A DNA stretch of 64,000 bases, from contig JASFXZ010000001.1 of NCBI GenBank assembly GCA_032209605.1, forward strand, positions 39,312,619 through 39,376,618, given 5' to 3'. Position 1 is the first letter of the stretch; each line of letters starts with the position of its first letter. Source of the DNA: Mactromeris polynyma. Lineage: Eukaryota; Mollusca; Bivalvia; Venerida; Mactridae. The notes beneath the pieces are model-generated. The model was not told where the DNA came from. It did not search any database and saw only the letters and a list, made by a program, of their open reading frames with translations. Positions 10,671 to 24,700 of this stretch are shown here, one piece after another. The position numbers were made by a program, and so were the translations under genes.

Positions 10671-11203
10671 GTATTATGTGTTAAAACACAGTCATTTGTA
10701 GTGTCCCATATTTATGATCTGTATTAACATTTCCAGGTATTAAATGGTTTTTGCTGTGTATTCTAAACATCAAAGTTCTGTTACAACACAAAGAATATGC
10801 CTTTATCATTGGTGAAAAACTGTTGTTGAAAAATGAGAAAAGAAATGAGATGAATCATGTATAGATAAAATTAAACATATCATTAGGACACTCAAATATG
10901 TATGTGAAGGATTTGTTGTGCTCCATTGAGTAATGTTTATCAGAGGTGATGTAATTGTATCATAGATTACACTTGATGTTTCTGTTTTTAGCAGCATATA
11001 GATTAAAAATCAATATATGATTTGTGTAGTTGGTAATAGAATAAATGTAGTAGAAGTGAGACAATGCTTACTACCGCTCGGACAAAAATAATAACAAAAA
11101 TGTCTTATTTAACCATGATAAAACACAATAATATACAAATGTACACATTTACAAAGTGGTACTTGAAACTGACAACTTGTTTGCAGTCTGCTCCAATATA
11201 ATA
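10671..11203. other. Intergenic or 3' UTR sequence
   Basis: AT-rich with no coding signal. It may carry the rest of the PWWP 3' UTR; AATAAA occurs at 11039, but no cleavage site can be assigned. Confidence 0.4.
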
Positions 11204-11829
11204 CAGTAAAACTTTGAAACCTCGAACGGCCGTCGGACCGAGTAATTAGTATGAGCCAACTATCTGTTCGAGGCATCTACTGTATACGCGTATATGTACG
11301 AACTGACTGTCGCCGGTGCAAGTGTACGAAGCATGCTGAACGCATGGCATTTGTGTGTTGTTAGTTTTTTCATACTGAATGCATGTCGATCAATAGTCAC
11401 AGCATTATTCATAATAATGATAATTAAAAAAGAAATGAAAGAAAACTAAAACAAATTTAAATAAATGATTCGTTTATTCTTATTCACATGAATAATATCA
11501 GACACGATAGTAAACAATTACAATGTTTTATTTTTAGACAAACAGTACTTGTTGTTCGTGGCAGGCATACAATATTAGCATATGTAAACATGAAAAATTC
11601 GCGTTTGGACTTCATTAAATATTTAATAGATCCATTAAGTGATTTGTTTGTCATATAAGTGCATGTACACTGTATTGTATAAAGTACAACCATCAAGTGT
11701 TCGACCTATCTTCGTTCGAGTGAACTACTGTAATATGAAATAAGAGGGGGTTGCGCCAGGATCTAAGAACCTGTTCCAGGTATCTACTGTGTTCGAGCCA
11801 AAACTGTTCAAGGTTTCGAAGTTTTACTG
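11204..11829. mobile_element. Non-autonomous DNA transposon (MITE), pogo/Tc1-mariner type ends
   Basis: Begins CAGTAAAACTTTGAAACCTCG and ends with the near-perfect complement AAGGTTTCGAAGTTTTACTG. It is flanked on both sides by TA, the target duplication expected for the Tc1/mariner/pogo superfamily. The element is 626 bp. The similarity of the arms extends inward with mismatches (TTCGAG and CTACTGT motifs on both sides). No transposase frame is present. Confidence 0.75.
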
Positions 11830-12439
11830 TATGTGATGCCTTCACTACATATTTGCTAAAATGTGCCTTTGTACACATATGTATATATGCATTGTATTTG
11901 TAAATTTCTGGACCAAAATGACAAAAATGTATTTTACATTTAATACCCCTGGGAGAAGCCAGTGTTGTACCATGTTACATGTATATATGCATTGTATTTG
12001 TTCCAAAGGAAATTATTTTATCGATCATTTGGACATTTTCTTGCAAGAATGTTACTGTTTGTTAGAAAGATAAGTACTATTCATTGTTGATATTGGAAAT
12101 CCTTATATACTTCAGATTGTCTGCATGATTAAGTGATTTGTATTTTGGATTATGTCACTAATAATTGTTTTAATGGTGGTTTTCTTGTTGGTATTAGGCA
12201 GGTAGGAAAGAGTACATTTTATATGTTAGCTTTATTTTTAATAAATCATTTTTAATGCAAAATTTTCTAGAAGTTTGAATTATGGGAGTCTGTTTGGTAC
12301 CAACATATTGTCAATCTTGTATTAGGTAATGAAGCTGTTTCAGTAACAGTTACTGTTTACTGAGTAGAAAACTTGGCATAATATAGTGTGACTGAATGTG
12401 AGACTTCTGGTCCCTAATTGTAATTATGTAGTATTTTTT

Positions 12440-12642
12440 ACTCACCTGAGCCAAGCTCAAGGTAAGCTAATGTGATCACCCTGTGTTCATCCCCATTGTT
12501 CATTAACTTAAATACACATTTCCTTTGCAATCAATCAGGTGAGCATCTTAGGCACACTTGGATCCTTTTGTTTGAATTGTAAATAAATCAATCAGGTGAG
12601 CATCTTAGGCACACTTGGATCCTTTTGTTTGAATTGTAAATA
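12440..12642 (+). repeat. Family A short copy with tandemly duplicated 3' end
   Basis: Starts ACTCACCTGAGCCAAGCTCA. The 3' part, AGGTGAGCATCTTAGGCACA to TTTTGTTTG, matches the end of family A and is present twice in a row as a 57-bp direct duplication (from 12530 and 12587). The two copies look identical. Confidence 0.6.
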
Positions 12643-15600
12643 AAACTTATTTATATATGTATGTGTGATGGGCTCTCAACTATGTGTCGATACATGTGTT
12701 GTTGTTAATCATGTGTTTATATCAAATGAATTACTGAATCAAAGAAATATTCAGTATTTGAGTTGTACATTGTCCTAGCTTTCATGTAATCCGGTTGTTC
12801 ATTCTTCTGGTACAAAATATTTTAAATGCTTGTTGAAAAGTGACTCAAGGTTGTGGTTTGATTCTTACGACCTGTTTAATTAAAAAGTTTTGCAGTTTGC
12901 TTTGAACTTAGATTATCAAAGATAAATTCTAAAATTTATCATAAAATTAAAAAAAAAATCTTCATTTTCTTTTTTCCGTTAATTTCTACAGTTGATAAAC
13001 ATAACCTGGTCAAGTTGTTTCTGTGTTCTTTTTACTCAAAATGGTATGAAGAAGAATTTTCAGGCATTTTCAAGTACGGGATACTTTTCTTAGTACCAAT
13101 TTTTCTGCAAGAGTAGAATAGTACAGGTCCTAGTTTACGGCCACTTGAAATGTTTAATCTTTGATTTCAAATATATACTCAACAAAAAAGGAAACATGTC
13201 ACCTTATTTTTTCATCGTGAATTTATTTTCTAGATCAGTTACTATTAGAAATTAAAACACAGACTTGAAGTCTTACCAAACCTAAGGTTTTTGTGTATAT
13301 TACTACATACTTTAATAGAAGTGGCTTCAAAGGAATGAGTCTTTTTAACAGTAAACTTGTATTCTACCAGCATTATGAATCCATATTCTTCTCTAACCTG
13401 AAAATTGTTTCTTAGTTACAGTGATATCGATGGTTGCAGAGAAAATTTACTTCCAGTATTCACTTCCGTGTCATGTTGTGAGCATTTGAGATTATACACA
13501 ATAAATGATTCAATGTATGTATTATGTTTTGTCTTGTTCTGTCAAATCTAGTACAAGTATACATATTTTATATTTACCCTGATCATGTAGTGCATGTTGG
13601 ATGGAAAATAGCACTTTATGTATCATATTACATTGTTTGGATGTCCGATACTTGCGACTGACATAATACAAAAAATGTCCAGTTACAAATAAATATTCTA
13701 CTCAAGATTTGATAAGAGTCTCGATGTATTCTGTATAACATTGTTAATAAGGCAAGGGTCAAACGGTGCATGCTGGGATAAGGAAATTTAAAAAAATGAT
13801 TTTGAACCCCGCAACGACCATGTTCGGCTATACAGACAGGTGCAAATTGCTCATTTCTCCAGAAGCTTGCCTGCCTATCTCTCAGGGAACTTATTAGCCG
13901 CTGATATAAACAGTTGTGCAGTACTTGTTTGTTGTAGAAAGAAAATGTGAAGACAGGCATAACATGTTCCTGAATGTATTGTATATAGTTTTGCTCAGTA
14001 ATGAATTGTAGAAAAATTGTTTCATACATAGACACAAGCCCCCTGGCATTTAACAGTAATAAAAGTTTTGACATAATTCCCACGAAAATTCTTAGTAGCA
14101 ATCATTATCAGATTAACTTATAAATGTCTATCGAGATCCAGTCTTAGCTATAGTGCAAATTCTGCTTCACTGACTAGTTATTTACAGTCAAATGGACATA
14201 AAACCAAAACAATGCCATGTCTGACTTTTAAAATATTTATTTGGTGAGAAGATCCATTCATTCAAAGCATAATTACGATGTTAAAAACAAGGACATAATA
14301 CACTTTATATACAGTATGAATATAAATGAAACATTTATATACAAATATCAACATAAATTTTCATCAGTAAATGTTTCTATCATTTTGATAATAAATCCAA
14401 GAAACAGCACAGCACACAAACAAAGAATATCTCCACTGACAACATAGAGAATCTCCATGGTAACACAGAATACTTCCATGGTAACATGAAGAATATCCAT
14501 GGCATAACAAAACCGTATAGAGATCAATCATAAAGCTTACATTATCTTTCTTTTACTATCATATACACCTAAAACACATCTATGCAATGTTTCCTACCAT
14601 ATATTTCATGTTTAAAAATCACACATGTATTAAATACAGTGAAGTTATAATAATAATGATAAACTTCAAGACAAGCAAAAATAATAACAAAAATAAGTGA
14701 CAAATTTTAAATTGTGTGACTATTCAATACATGTGTCAATTCATGTATTTCCAAATAAAATAAAAGATTTAATACACCTTTACATATTTCACTCTATACA
14801 AGAATGGCATTCACTCACACATGCCCTGTATGTAACTCACTCATCTTTGTCACCAATGTAATACAACATATGTTAACATAATAATTCACACATCAACTCA
14901 AATGACAAAAATCTTTCATCAATAGTGATGACTGATGTAATAGTATAGCTTGCATGCATACTGTATGGAATTTGAAGCAAGTACAACTTCTCAAACTCCT
15001 CGAGTTTTGTGATATTATGTCCAAGAATCAAGCAATAAGCTCTTCAAACACAGTGTTCACATATTTACTTTATTAGTCTTTCATTTTACGCATTTTGATG
15101 ATCTGCAATTATATCATAGGACCAAGATAACAAATTTGAACAGATATATAGGGAGGTTAATAAAGTAATAAGAAAGTAATGAGGAAATAAAAATCACTTG
15201 AACAGTAAAATGCCAAGCATAAGAGCTATTGTAGTTAACACCCCTTGAACTAGTAATATTTGATATTAATTTTACATCAGTTAGTGACATTTGAAGAGTT
15301 ATTGCTTATATTCAACTACTCTCAAGTACAAAAGGAAATGGTCCAACAATGAATTGAGTGATGATGTACATGTCATATGAGTTCATAATATTCAGTATGC
15401 AAACAAAATATAAACAAAATACATATTAAAATCAACAAAAATATCATTTTAAAATTCTTATAACTTGAGAATTTGGAAAGCTGTATTACTCTAAAACAAC
15501 TTCTCAATTCTGTAATATATTACATCGAGTCAAATCATACATCGATTTACAGTGAGAATTGGATGAATAAAAATATCCAAAGTAATGTGCAAGTATTACA

Positions 15601-15958
15601 AATGATAAACATACATTAAATACAAGCAGATAATTGTGATATCTATGTAGTTAGAATATATTAAATCTTCATCACCTCCAAAACACTACAGACGAAGAAT
15701 ACAAAAACCTATTTAGAGGCAAAGTGCCAAATTTTCCCCATTTGTATTGAACTTCATAGATAAAGACTAATTTATTATTCAATACAAGATGAAATACTGC
15801 ATGCAAGTAGATAATAATGTTGTATAGTATACCAACTTAATTTCTATTTGTTCTGAATTGGTTATGAATTATGATGGAGACAATGTATTCCCTGTTTTCC
15901 CAAAAAAAATACATATGTATCAGCTGTCAATGAGGATTAACACAAATATAAAAATACA

Positions 15959-15972
15959 CCCCCCCCCCCCCC
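15959..15972 (+). repeat. C homopolymer
   Basis: A run of 14 C bases. It is probably length-variable or an assembly-sensitive site. Confidence 0.8.
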
Positions 15973-18722
15973 GTTTTCTGGAGGGACACAAAATGTTAGG
16001 TTTTCTAGATATAAAGCAACATATCTCGATAGATTCAAAACAAACAATTTTTTTATTCACATGGCTCAAAATTGCAATTCTACACTGTTAAACATAAAAA
16101 AATATGAATAACCCTGTTTCTGATATCTGACTTAAACAAAATGAAACAAATCGAAGTTATATCATACGCTGAACATATCAATTCATCAATTTTGTTGTCA
16201 TTACATAATAAAATAGACAGTCCATATTGTGAAAATTCCATTATTATAATTAGCAAATAGTTTGTTAATCATGATTCATGCCCTGCATATGTCATGTAAC
16301 AGATAGAAACAAGAGATGTAAAAAGTAAGTACCCCATGCCACCAAAGTGGAATGCCCTTGCCTCACCGTGGAAGTACAGATCCAACTCTTGCCAAAACAA
16401 ATCTTATCATACTTATCTCTATGTTTCATCAGAACCCATTTCATCATTTAAAAATAATAGCCGAGACCAGAAGTGTTTCAGATTGATGATCAAATGAACC
16501 AACTTACAGACAATGTGATTACTATACGTCTCCCATCAGACACACATAAAACCCTGCCAGTGTCTTCCATAATGCATCTTATTTGATAATGGCTTCAACA
16601 TGTACACATGCAAAACATATTTCATTGTCTTAACAAATACTTTGACTTAGAATAACAACATTATGCAAGTATATATTCATGTTAGCCATTACACAGAAGT
16701 GGTCATTTCTAGCTATATGCAAGTTTGAGGAATAGAGCACTGACAAATATCGGATATCTTCCTCATTTAAATTTTACAAAGTTCTTTAAAAATTCATATA
16801 AAGGGATCTTCAAATTTAGTGTTTTATATCAGTAAAATGCACAATCTTGACAAAACCTGCTTGTCAAAACGTAACATAATATCTGTAGATATAAAACCAT
16901 TATAATGTTCAACTCAAAAGAACAAATACTTTGTTAAACATATGATAACTGTATAATATTACAGGCATAAAAAATCATACAGTTGAGACTTTTGGTCATA
17001 TTACAAAATATACAACACCTGTAGTACCTGAAATCAGTCACTAATTTTAAGATTTTCTCTGTAACCTATTTCCCTCACAAGCATACAGCCAACAGATTAA
17101 TAATACATAGTATGACAAATATGATACATTTTAGTATTAATGATGAGGTGGGCAGAACATGGTGTGTTCACTTATAAACATATGATGTAATGATTTTATT
17201 ACTTTATAAAATAACACCGTCTCAGTTTGGCCACAAGCTGAATACAGTATCACCTACAAACAGATTTCCTCCATGTACAGACAGTGATATACACATAGTC
17301 ATTGTTTTATGTAGTACTAACATAACCTGTAAGTTTGTGAATACTTTCTCACTGTCACCATAGACATCTTTAATCCACATTATGACTATACGTCATCTAG
17401 GATTACTACACGTCTATCACACAGGACAACACCTATGAAGTTAACTATTTTGCTCATCAAATATTAGTACAGAAAACTAGCAAGCAAACTTTATCATTGT
17501 GTTTAACATAAAAAGAGGGCAAGTTGTAATCCATTGATCAGTATGATTATACCATAAGTCTGAACAATTTGTTAACTTAGTTGTCAATCAATACATATTT
17601 CAATAAATCTTCTTGTACAAATCAATATTAAGTCAGATTATGAAGTAGCAAAATTTGACCAATATTGACTTAAGACAACATTCCAGTGTGATGTTTCGTG
17701 AATTTAAGATCAGTTTTTATACATCATTTATACATATTTTTAAAACTGAGATAGCACTTTGAACATGCCTTTCCACCATAAGTGTATTGAATATTATGGC
17801 ACCACAAGGATAAGAAACACATGGTAAACAGCACACATATCAAAAATAATAAATCCTGCAGTGATTTGAAACATATGCAGAAAAAAAATCACAGAAAAAT
17901 GAGGGAAGAAATTAAGTATTTTCCCAATTAATGCAAAAATGAAACAAGTAATCGGTAAAAGTCAAGATACTGAACTGTCAAACATATTCCTGATATCTAA
18001 CGCAAAACAATAAATTTTGTTTCATTACAATAAATCAGCTAAGCAAATGGATAAATAAAATGCATAAACAAAAGCATGGGTCATATTTTACAATGATGCA
18101 AAGAATCACATCTGTCATATGTGTTTTTATAAATTATTCTTCGTGTATATTAAGACATGTAGGACAGGAGCCCTTAAATCATGATGTATGACATTCTTAT
18201 CAAGATTTTATAATTCCAAATCAAGCCTATCTCATGTTAAGAAATTAAAAGGCCCATGCACTTAAAAAACAGGGATTGTTTAACACACTAAAACTAGCCT
18301 TTTTGGAAAAAACAGAAATGGAATCCACAAATAAAAAATGACCAGAGTGCAAAAGTATGTCCAAAGTGTTGGTCCACAAAATTCCTACTTTAATTCAGAA
18401 TTCTATATCCATTTGAACATGTCTTCCAGCAAATAACAATTTTACACTTGAATGGTAAACCAAACATATAAAGTTAGAATGATCAATCGCAGAAAGTTTG
18501 ATATAAACCGACTAGACATGTTCAACTTAATATTAGGACAGAAAGTTTGGAACAGCGGAGCATCAATAATGAGGCAAATATCTGACCTCGTTATCATAAG
18601 AAAGTTTGATTAGCAAATCCTAGATTGGCGAGACGTGTTCCGCCAAACACCGGAGCTGATGACTCATCATCTGGGGAGATTTGTAGAGGTGCTGTATCCA
18701 TATCGTGGCCAAACCCAAGCCG

Positions 18723-18783
18723 TCATTTTCTTCGCTTTTCTTTGTGACGTGTCCGTTTCACCTTTCTTCGGAAGCAGCAGCAA
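18723..18783 (-). CDS. CSNK1G: CSNK1G last exon, version 2 (CCCF polybasic tail)
   Basis: The acceptor TTCTTCATAAG ends at 18784. In the same phase it encodes [20 protein letters not shown] and stops at TGA. It has three adjacent cysteines and ends with basic residues like the vertebrate tail (KCCCFFKRKRKK). A second acceptor 446 bases beyond the first is the simplest explanation. Expression of both forms is inferred. Confidence 0.75.
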
Positions 18784-21700
18784 CTTATGAAGAAGGAACA
18801 GAAGCAAACATATAGGCTATTTGTAATCAGTGATCGATGTAGTAGATACCATATATCGTCAAGTAATCCAGTTAAGCCATGTATACCTAAGTTAAAGTAC
18901 TAACTAAATGGTCAATTTCATACCATGGTTAATTTTTTTTTTTTAAAGTCACTGTTTGTCCTTGCAATAATGACAATGATAACAAGATTTCACCACACAC
19001 ATTCTAAAATACACTGCACAGTTGTAGAGTCAAAGAGTGTCATAGTTTCACAATCATGATGCAAGAATATCCCATAAAGCAAACTAATGCCATGATTTTT
19101 GCTTGAAGAGAATTTGCACAAAAATTAAACAGTAGATGGCGCTGTGTGGGTGTAGATGCAATGAAATGCCAGACTGATGCTCAGGTCCGCCTTACACGTT
19201 TTTTCCTGCGCCTTCGGAAGAAGCAGCACCTGGAAGCACAAAACTCTAAGTCAATCCAAGTTCTAATTGCCCTTTCTTATAAACCAGTTTTTTTTTAAAA
19301 ATATTATCCCAAAATTGTTAAGTCGTCGAATTGTTTACAGTAGAAATTGTAGCAAATAATTTTTGTATTTTTGAAAAAAATATACGAAACAGCCCAGGAA
19401 TCACTTTATCCCACTGATTAAAAAGATTACTGATATTAACAATTATTATTTTTAATATTCTCAACTAAAGAGTAATACAACCAAATGAAATCCAACATTG
19501 AATAGCAATACGCAAAAAAAACCACCTTAACATACCCAGTTAAAATGAAAGGAAATAGAACAATGAAACATATTTACAAAATGCCATTAGATTATGACCT
19601 TCAGATAGTGAAGGCAACACAAAAACATATCAAATGGTTCCAATGTTATTGCCATTTCATGGCTTTATTGAGATATTTATCAAGCATGGAACGTATAAGG
19701 CCAAACCTAGCATCAATGTCGCTTTTCATTTGCCTGCCCGTATTTATTACATAAAACAACACGCAATGAAACAACAAAGACAAGCAACAATATTCAAGAA
19801 TCTCAAAACCTAGAAGAATGATATCCAGGTTTTCATATATTAAATTATTTTATGCATGAATACATATAAAGATATACATGAAGTAACACTTGACCCTGGT
19901 CAGACACAAGACTTCAATAACAAGGAATTGTCAGATCACAAAACAGAAAGTGATCATTAAAGATTTCACCAAATTTCTGGATTAAATAAATGAGAAATAT
20001 AGTAACAAAGTATAGATATAAACATGCACAGCCTTGACAGGAAGTTCCTGTGACAGAGTTACAGTTCCTGTGACAGAGCTATCATTCTTTGCTAACACGT
20101 GTTCTAGTTAGAGAGTTTCGGGTTAGACTAAATTTCTTGAAAACATCTTCAGTGGTCAGTTAAAAGAAAACCAACCAGTGTTTCAATTTAAACTACACAA
20201 AATTGGCAGCTGATTATATTATACAATTGAATTGGATAAGAATGAAGACATATACATACTTTGTTTCATCTACGACTTCCACTTCAGGTTGTGCTGTTAT
20301 CGGTGTATTCGAGGCTCCGGCGGTTGGATCATCTGGAGCCAATTCTCCATTATGCGAACTAACAACCTGAAATATGGATAAATATTTACTAAGATGAAGT
20401 TAATATGAACACATATTTCTCAACATAAGTGAGGCATACAACATCAGAAAGTCATCAGAAACAGACAATTACACCCATCTTCTCGTCCATTGCTGTGAAA
20501 ACAAGAGGTATGTATTAATACATAAGTACCATAGTATACAACAAATCTGCTTAGTGCAAATTAAGACCTACAATTCTAACTACTTAAAACAGTGAAAAAG
20601 TTTCATTGTAAAATGGCTCATAGATTCTCAGAAAAACAACGCTACAAATTTTTTTTTATCAGTAAGCTGCATAATTATTATTCTTTAGAATGTGACCACA
20701 ACATACATGTAATTGGTATGCCTTGCAAATTGTAATTTAACTGTTAAGTCAGTTTAAGCTTCACAAACTGACCAATTCTACCCAGTGTCACTGTATACTT
20801 CTATCTGTTGCATTTCAAGTTTCAACCAGCAAACACAACTCAAATCAATGGCTAATACATCTATATACCAACCCACTGTAGTGGAGGCACAAACACATGA
20901 TGTAACAGCGTATTACTTCTAGAAGCAGTATCATCAACTGAACATCAAATTCTACAAACCATCACATTAATCTTCAACAAAAAATGCGTCTACTCAAAAA
21001 TAAGAAATCAGAGCAACATTGATGGAAAAAAGTATGCACTAAGATTACACCAGCAATTACACCAGCATTGCTTAGAACCATTCTTACAAGACCAAACTTC
21101 ACAGATTTTTTTTCCAGTAATCATATAGCCATTTTACATGAACTTCCACAGCTTAAAAGGTCCTCTTTCAAATTACTACAAGTATTAAACTATACATTAA
21201 CACAAGGGAAAACCCCAGTAACATTTAGAAAATAACTCCTAATGCTGAATATAATGTTTATTGTTAAAACAAATAAAACACTTTGAGATCCTGGAGCAGT
21301 CATCTTATTCTGAACAGTGGTCATCTCATAGCATATATATGTCATTGCAAAATGTGAAACTTGAAATAAACATAAGCTGATATGCACATACATTATAATT
21401 ACATGACAGTGTATTCTGTTAAAAACATCTTTCAGACATAATGTTTATATAACAAGAAAAAAAATCTAAACTGCAAAAACGGAATTATCAAAATGAATAG
21501 CATAAGACTGCTGGCATAAACTTCACCTTGTAAGATAGAGTCCATACATAAATTTAATCATCTAAATTAAATAGTATGGTTAGTTCTTGGTTGACAGGTA
21601 CAGAGTCTGATGATGTAATAGGGCAATTATTGGTTTAAACTTGTCAGCAAATAATGAGCATTAAGTAATCAATAGAGGATGTGTGGATAACGAAGCATTT

Positions 21701-24700
21701 ATGAACAAACACTTGACAGAAATTCATCCATTTTCAATGACACTTTCTATGTATTAAATAAAAACCTGAGTGATCTAAATACAACATAAGGAACAGTAGG
21801 TTGTTTATTTAATTCATTGTCAATAATAAATGTACCAGTATAATTTCGACAAAAAACAAGTAACAAAATGGACATAAATACGCCTACACGTCATCCCAGG
21901 TTAGCATTATTTACTGTAAAATTATCTGTTGTGTATGTTAATGTATTCTATTGGTCAGTATGTATTACTGATAAGCCCCGCCTACTAGTCTTATCTCTAC
22001 CTGCCACACTCTGTAGTATTTAGTTAATAAATAGTAGTTCAGCTATATACACGTGTTCTTATATTATCTATAAAACACAACAATCTGGCGACGAGGATAA
22101 AAGACATTAAATTTTGGGAATTTTATCCATTAAAATAAAATGACTTATTGATAATGTGCGTAAAATTCTGGATTTAATTGTCAGTGCAAAATGGCTGGAT
22201 TAATAGGAAATTTATCTGGATTTGATGGCAATTCTGAGACATGGACATCTTATGAAGAACGTTTAGAGCAATATTTTCTAGTAAATGAAATTGATGGTGA
22301 TAAAAAGGTACCAGCTTTGTTAACATTACTAGGAGAAAAGACATATGGATTACTTAGGAGTTTAACATCTCCTGACAAACCCTCTACAAAGTCATATGAT
22401 GAACTATGTGCTTTATTGAATAGACATTTAAGTCCAAAGCCATTGATAATCGCTGAACGATTTCGGTTTCACAAACGCAACCAAGGCGTTAGTGAAGGTG
22501 TAACTGACTATGTGGCTTCACTTAGGAAACTAGCGGAACATTGTGAATTTAAGGATAATTTAAATGACACATTAAGGGACCGTTTAGTTTGTGGCCTGAA
22601 AAATGAGCAAATCCAAAGAAGATTATTATCTACGGAGGACCTCACTCTGAAGAAAGCAATAGACACTGCTATTGCAATGGAGACTGCATCAAAGGACGCA
22701 GCAGAACTTCAGTCGTTGACGTCCAATGTCAACAAAATTGAAAAGAAGAAGTTTCAATATAAGTTGAAACAAAAGTCAGGAAATTCAAGCCCAGCAGTGA
22801 AACCATGTATTCACTGTGGTAAGAACAATCACGCATCATTCAAATGTAGATTCAAAAATGCTGTTTGTCACGGCTGTAATGGAAAAGGACATATTAAGTC
22901 AATATGTTTGAAATCTCGTGGTGTTAACACTGTGAATGATGAAGATCCGGTTATGATAATAAATACGGTAAAACGAAGCTCGAGCAAGAAAATTATTATA
23001 ACACCGGAAGTGGACGGCGTACCAGTTGAAATGGAGGTCGACACAGGGTCAGCTGTTTCTCTGATGTCAAGAGAAATATTCCAGAAATGTTTTGGAAAAG
23101 TGACATTGGACAAGCCAACGTCAGTATTAAAAACTTATTCTGGTGAAGAATTACAGCAGGCCGGGACCAAAATGGTACGTGTATACTACAATGGGCAGAC
23201 GGAATTATTGAAATTGTGCGTTGTGATGGGCAACGGACCAACGTTGTTTGGGCGAGAGTGGATGACCAAGATTACTCTGGACTGGAATAGCATTGTACAT
23301 GTGAATTCCATTGATGACCAAACAACACAGAAACGTCTAGGGGATATTATGCAACGTTATGCAACTGTGTTTTCCGACGGCATAGGAAAAGTAGTCGGAA
23401 TAAGGGCTACGTTATCCGTGAAGGAAAATGCGACACCTAAATTTGTCAAAGCTAGACCTGTACCATATTCGTTAAAACCAAAAATTGAAAACGAATTGGA
23501 TAGTTTGGAAAAACAGGGGATTATAACGAAGGTTAAAACGTCCGAATGGGCTACACCGATCGTGCCAGTAGTTAAGCCTTCCGGAGCAGTTCGAATCTGT
23601 GGGGACTTCAAGGTGACAGTTAATCAAGCAATTAACGTGGACAAATACCCTCTACCAAGGATCGAGGACATATTTGCCAATTTGTCAAATGGACATAAAT
23701 ACTCAAAATTGGATTTACGACAAGCCTATCTACAGTTGGAGTGTGACGACAGCACTAAACAAATGTTGACAATAAACACTCACAAAGGGCTCTATTCGTA
23801 TAATAGATTAACATATGGAGTTTCAGCAGCACCTGCAATATGGCAGAGAACAATAGAACAGATTCTACAGGGACTTCCGGGAGTACAGTGCATTCTCGAT
23901 GACATGGTCATTACTGGTAAAAATGATCAGATTCACTTGGATAATTTAGAAAATGTCGTGCAACGTTTGTCACAATATGGATTAAAAGTGAACAAAGAAA
24001 AATGTCAGTTCTTTCAAGAAAGAATAAGTTACTGTGGACATGAAATTGACGAAAATGGTCTGTGGAAATGTAAGGACAAAGTGGATTCTATTGTGAATAC
24101 ACCACCTCCACAGAATGTAACGTCATTAAGGGCATATCTCGGATTACTTAATTACTACCACAGGTTTTTAAATGATTTAGCAACCGTAATTAAACCGTTA
24201 AATCAACTGCTTGAAAAGGGGCGAAAATTTGTATGGTCAAAACAGTGCCAAGACGCGTTCGCGAAATCAAAAGTATGGATCACGTCGGAACCCGTTCTCA
24301 CGCACTATGATCCGGAATTACCCGTACGATTAGCAACGGACGCTTCTCCATTCGGTATTTCCGCGATAATGTCACATGTTATGCTTGACGGCAGTGAAAA
24401 GCCGATCGCATACGCGAGTCGATCACTTTCTAAGCCAGAACGAATGTATGCACAAATACAAAGAGAGGCAACTGCGATTTATTGGGCTGTACGGAAATAT
24501 TACCCGTATTTGTATGGTCGAAAATTCACATTGATAACAGACTGTCAGGCATTGTTATCAATATTTTCCCCAAGCAAAGGTATTCCTGCTACGTCGGCTG
24601 CAAGGATACAAAGGTATGCGGTATATTTATCAGGTTTTGATTATGATATACAGTACAAAAGTACTACAAAGCATACAAATGTAGATGGTATGTCGCGTTT

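Larger units (their letters stand above)
11830..18722. other. Region between genes: kinase 3' UTR and intergenic DNA
   Basis: About 6.9 kb of AT-rich DNA between the two convergent genes. It holds a short family A copy (12440-12640), a C homopolymer (15959-15972) and three copies of a CCATGGTAACA-type motif near 14450-14510. The distal part should contain the kinase 3' UTR on the - strand; many TTTATT (AATAAA on the - strand) sites exist and none can be chosen. No convincing gene is seen. Confidence 0.5.

Noticed and set aside
13628..14101. 157-codon - strand frame between the two genes
   Set aside because: Longest non-repetitive anonymous frame, but the composition is hydrophobic/aromatic as expected from AT-rich DNA, and no motif, splice partner or family is recognised. 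A protein search would settle it.
22868..23611. Three - strand frames of 81-84 codons
   Set aside because: Antisense shadows of the retrotransposon gag-pol frame.
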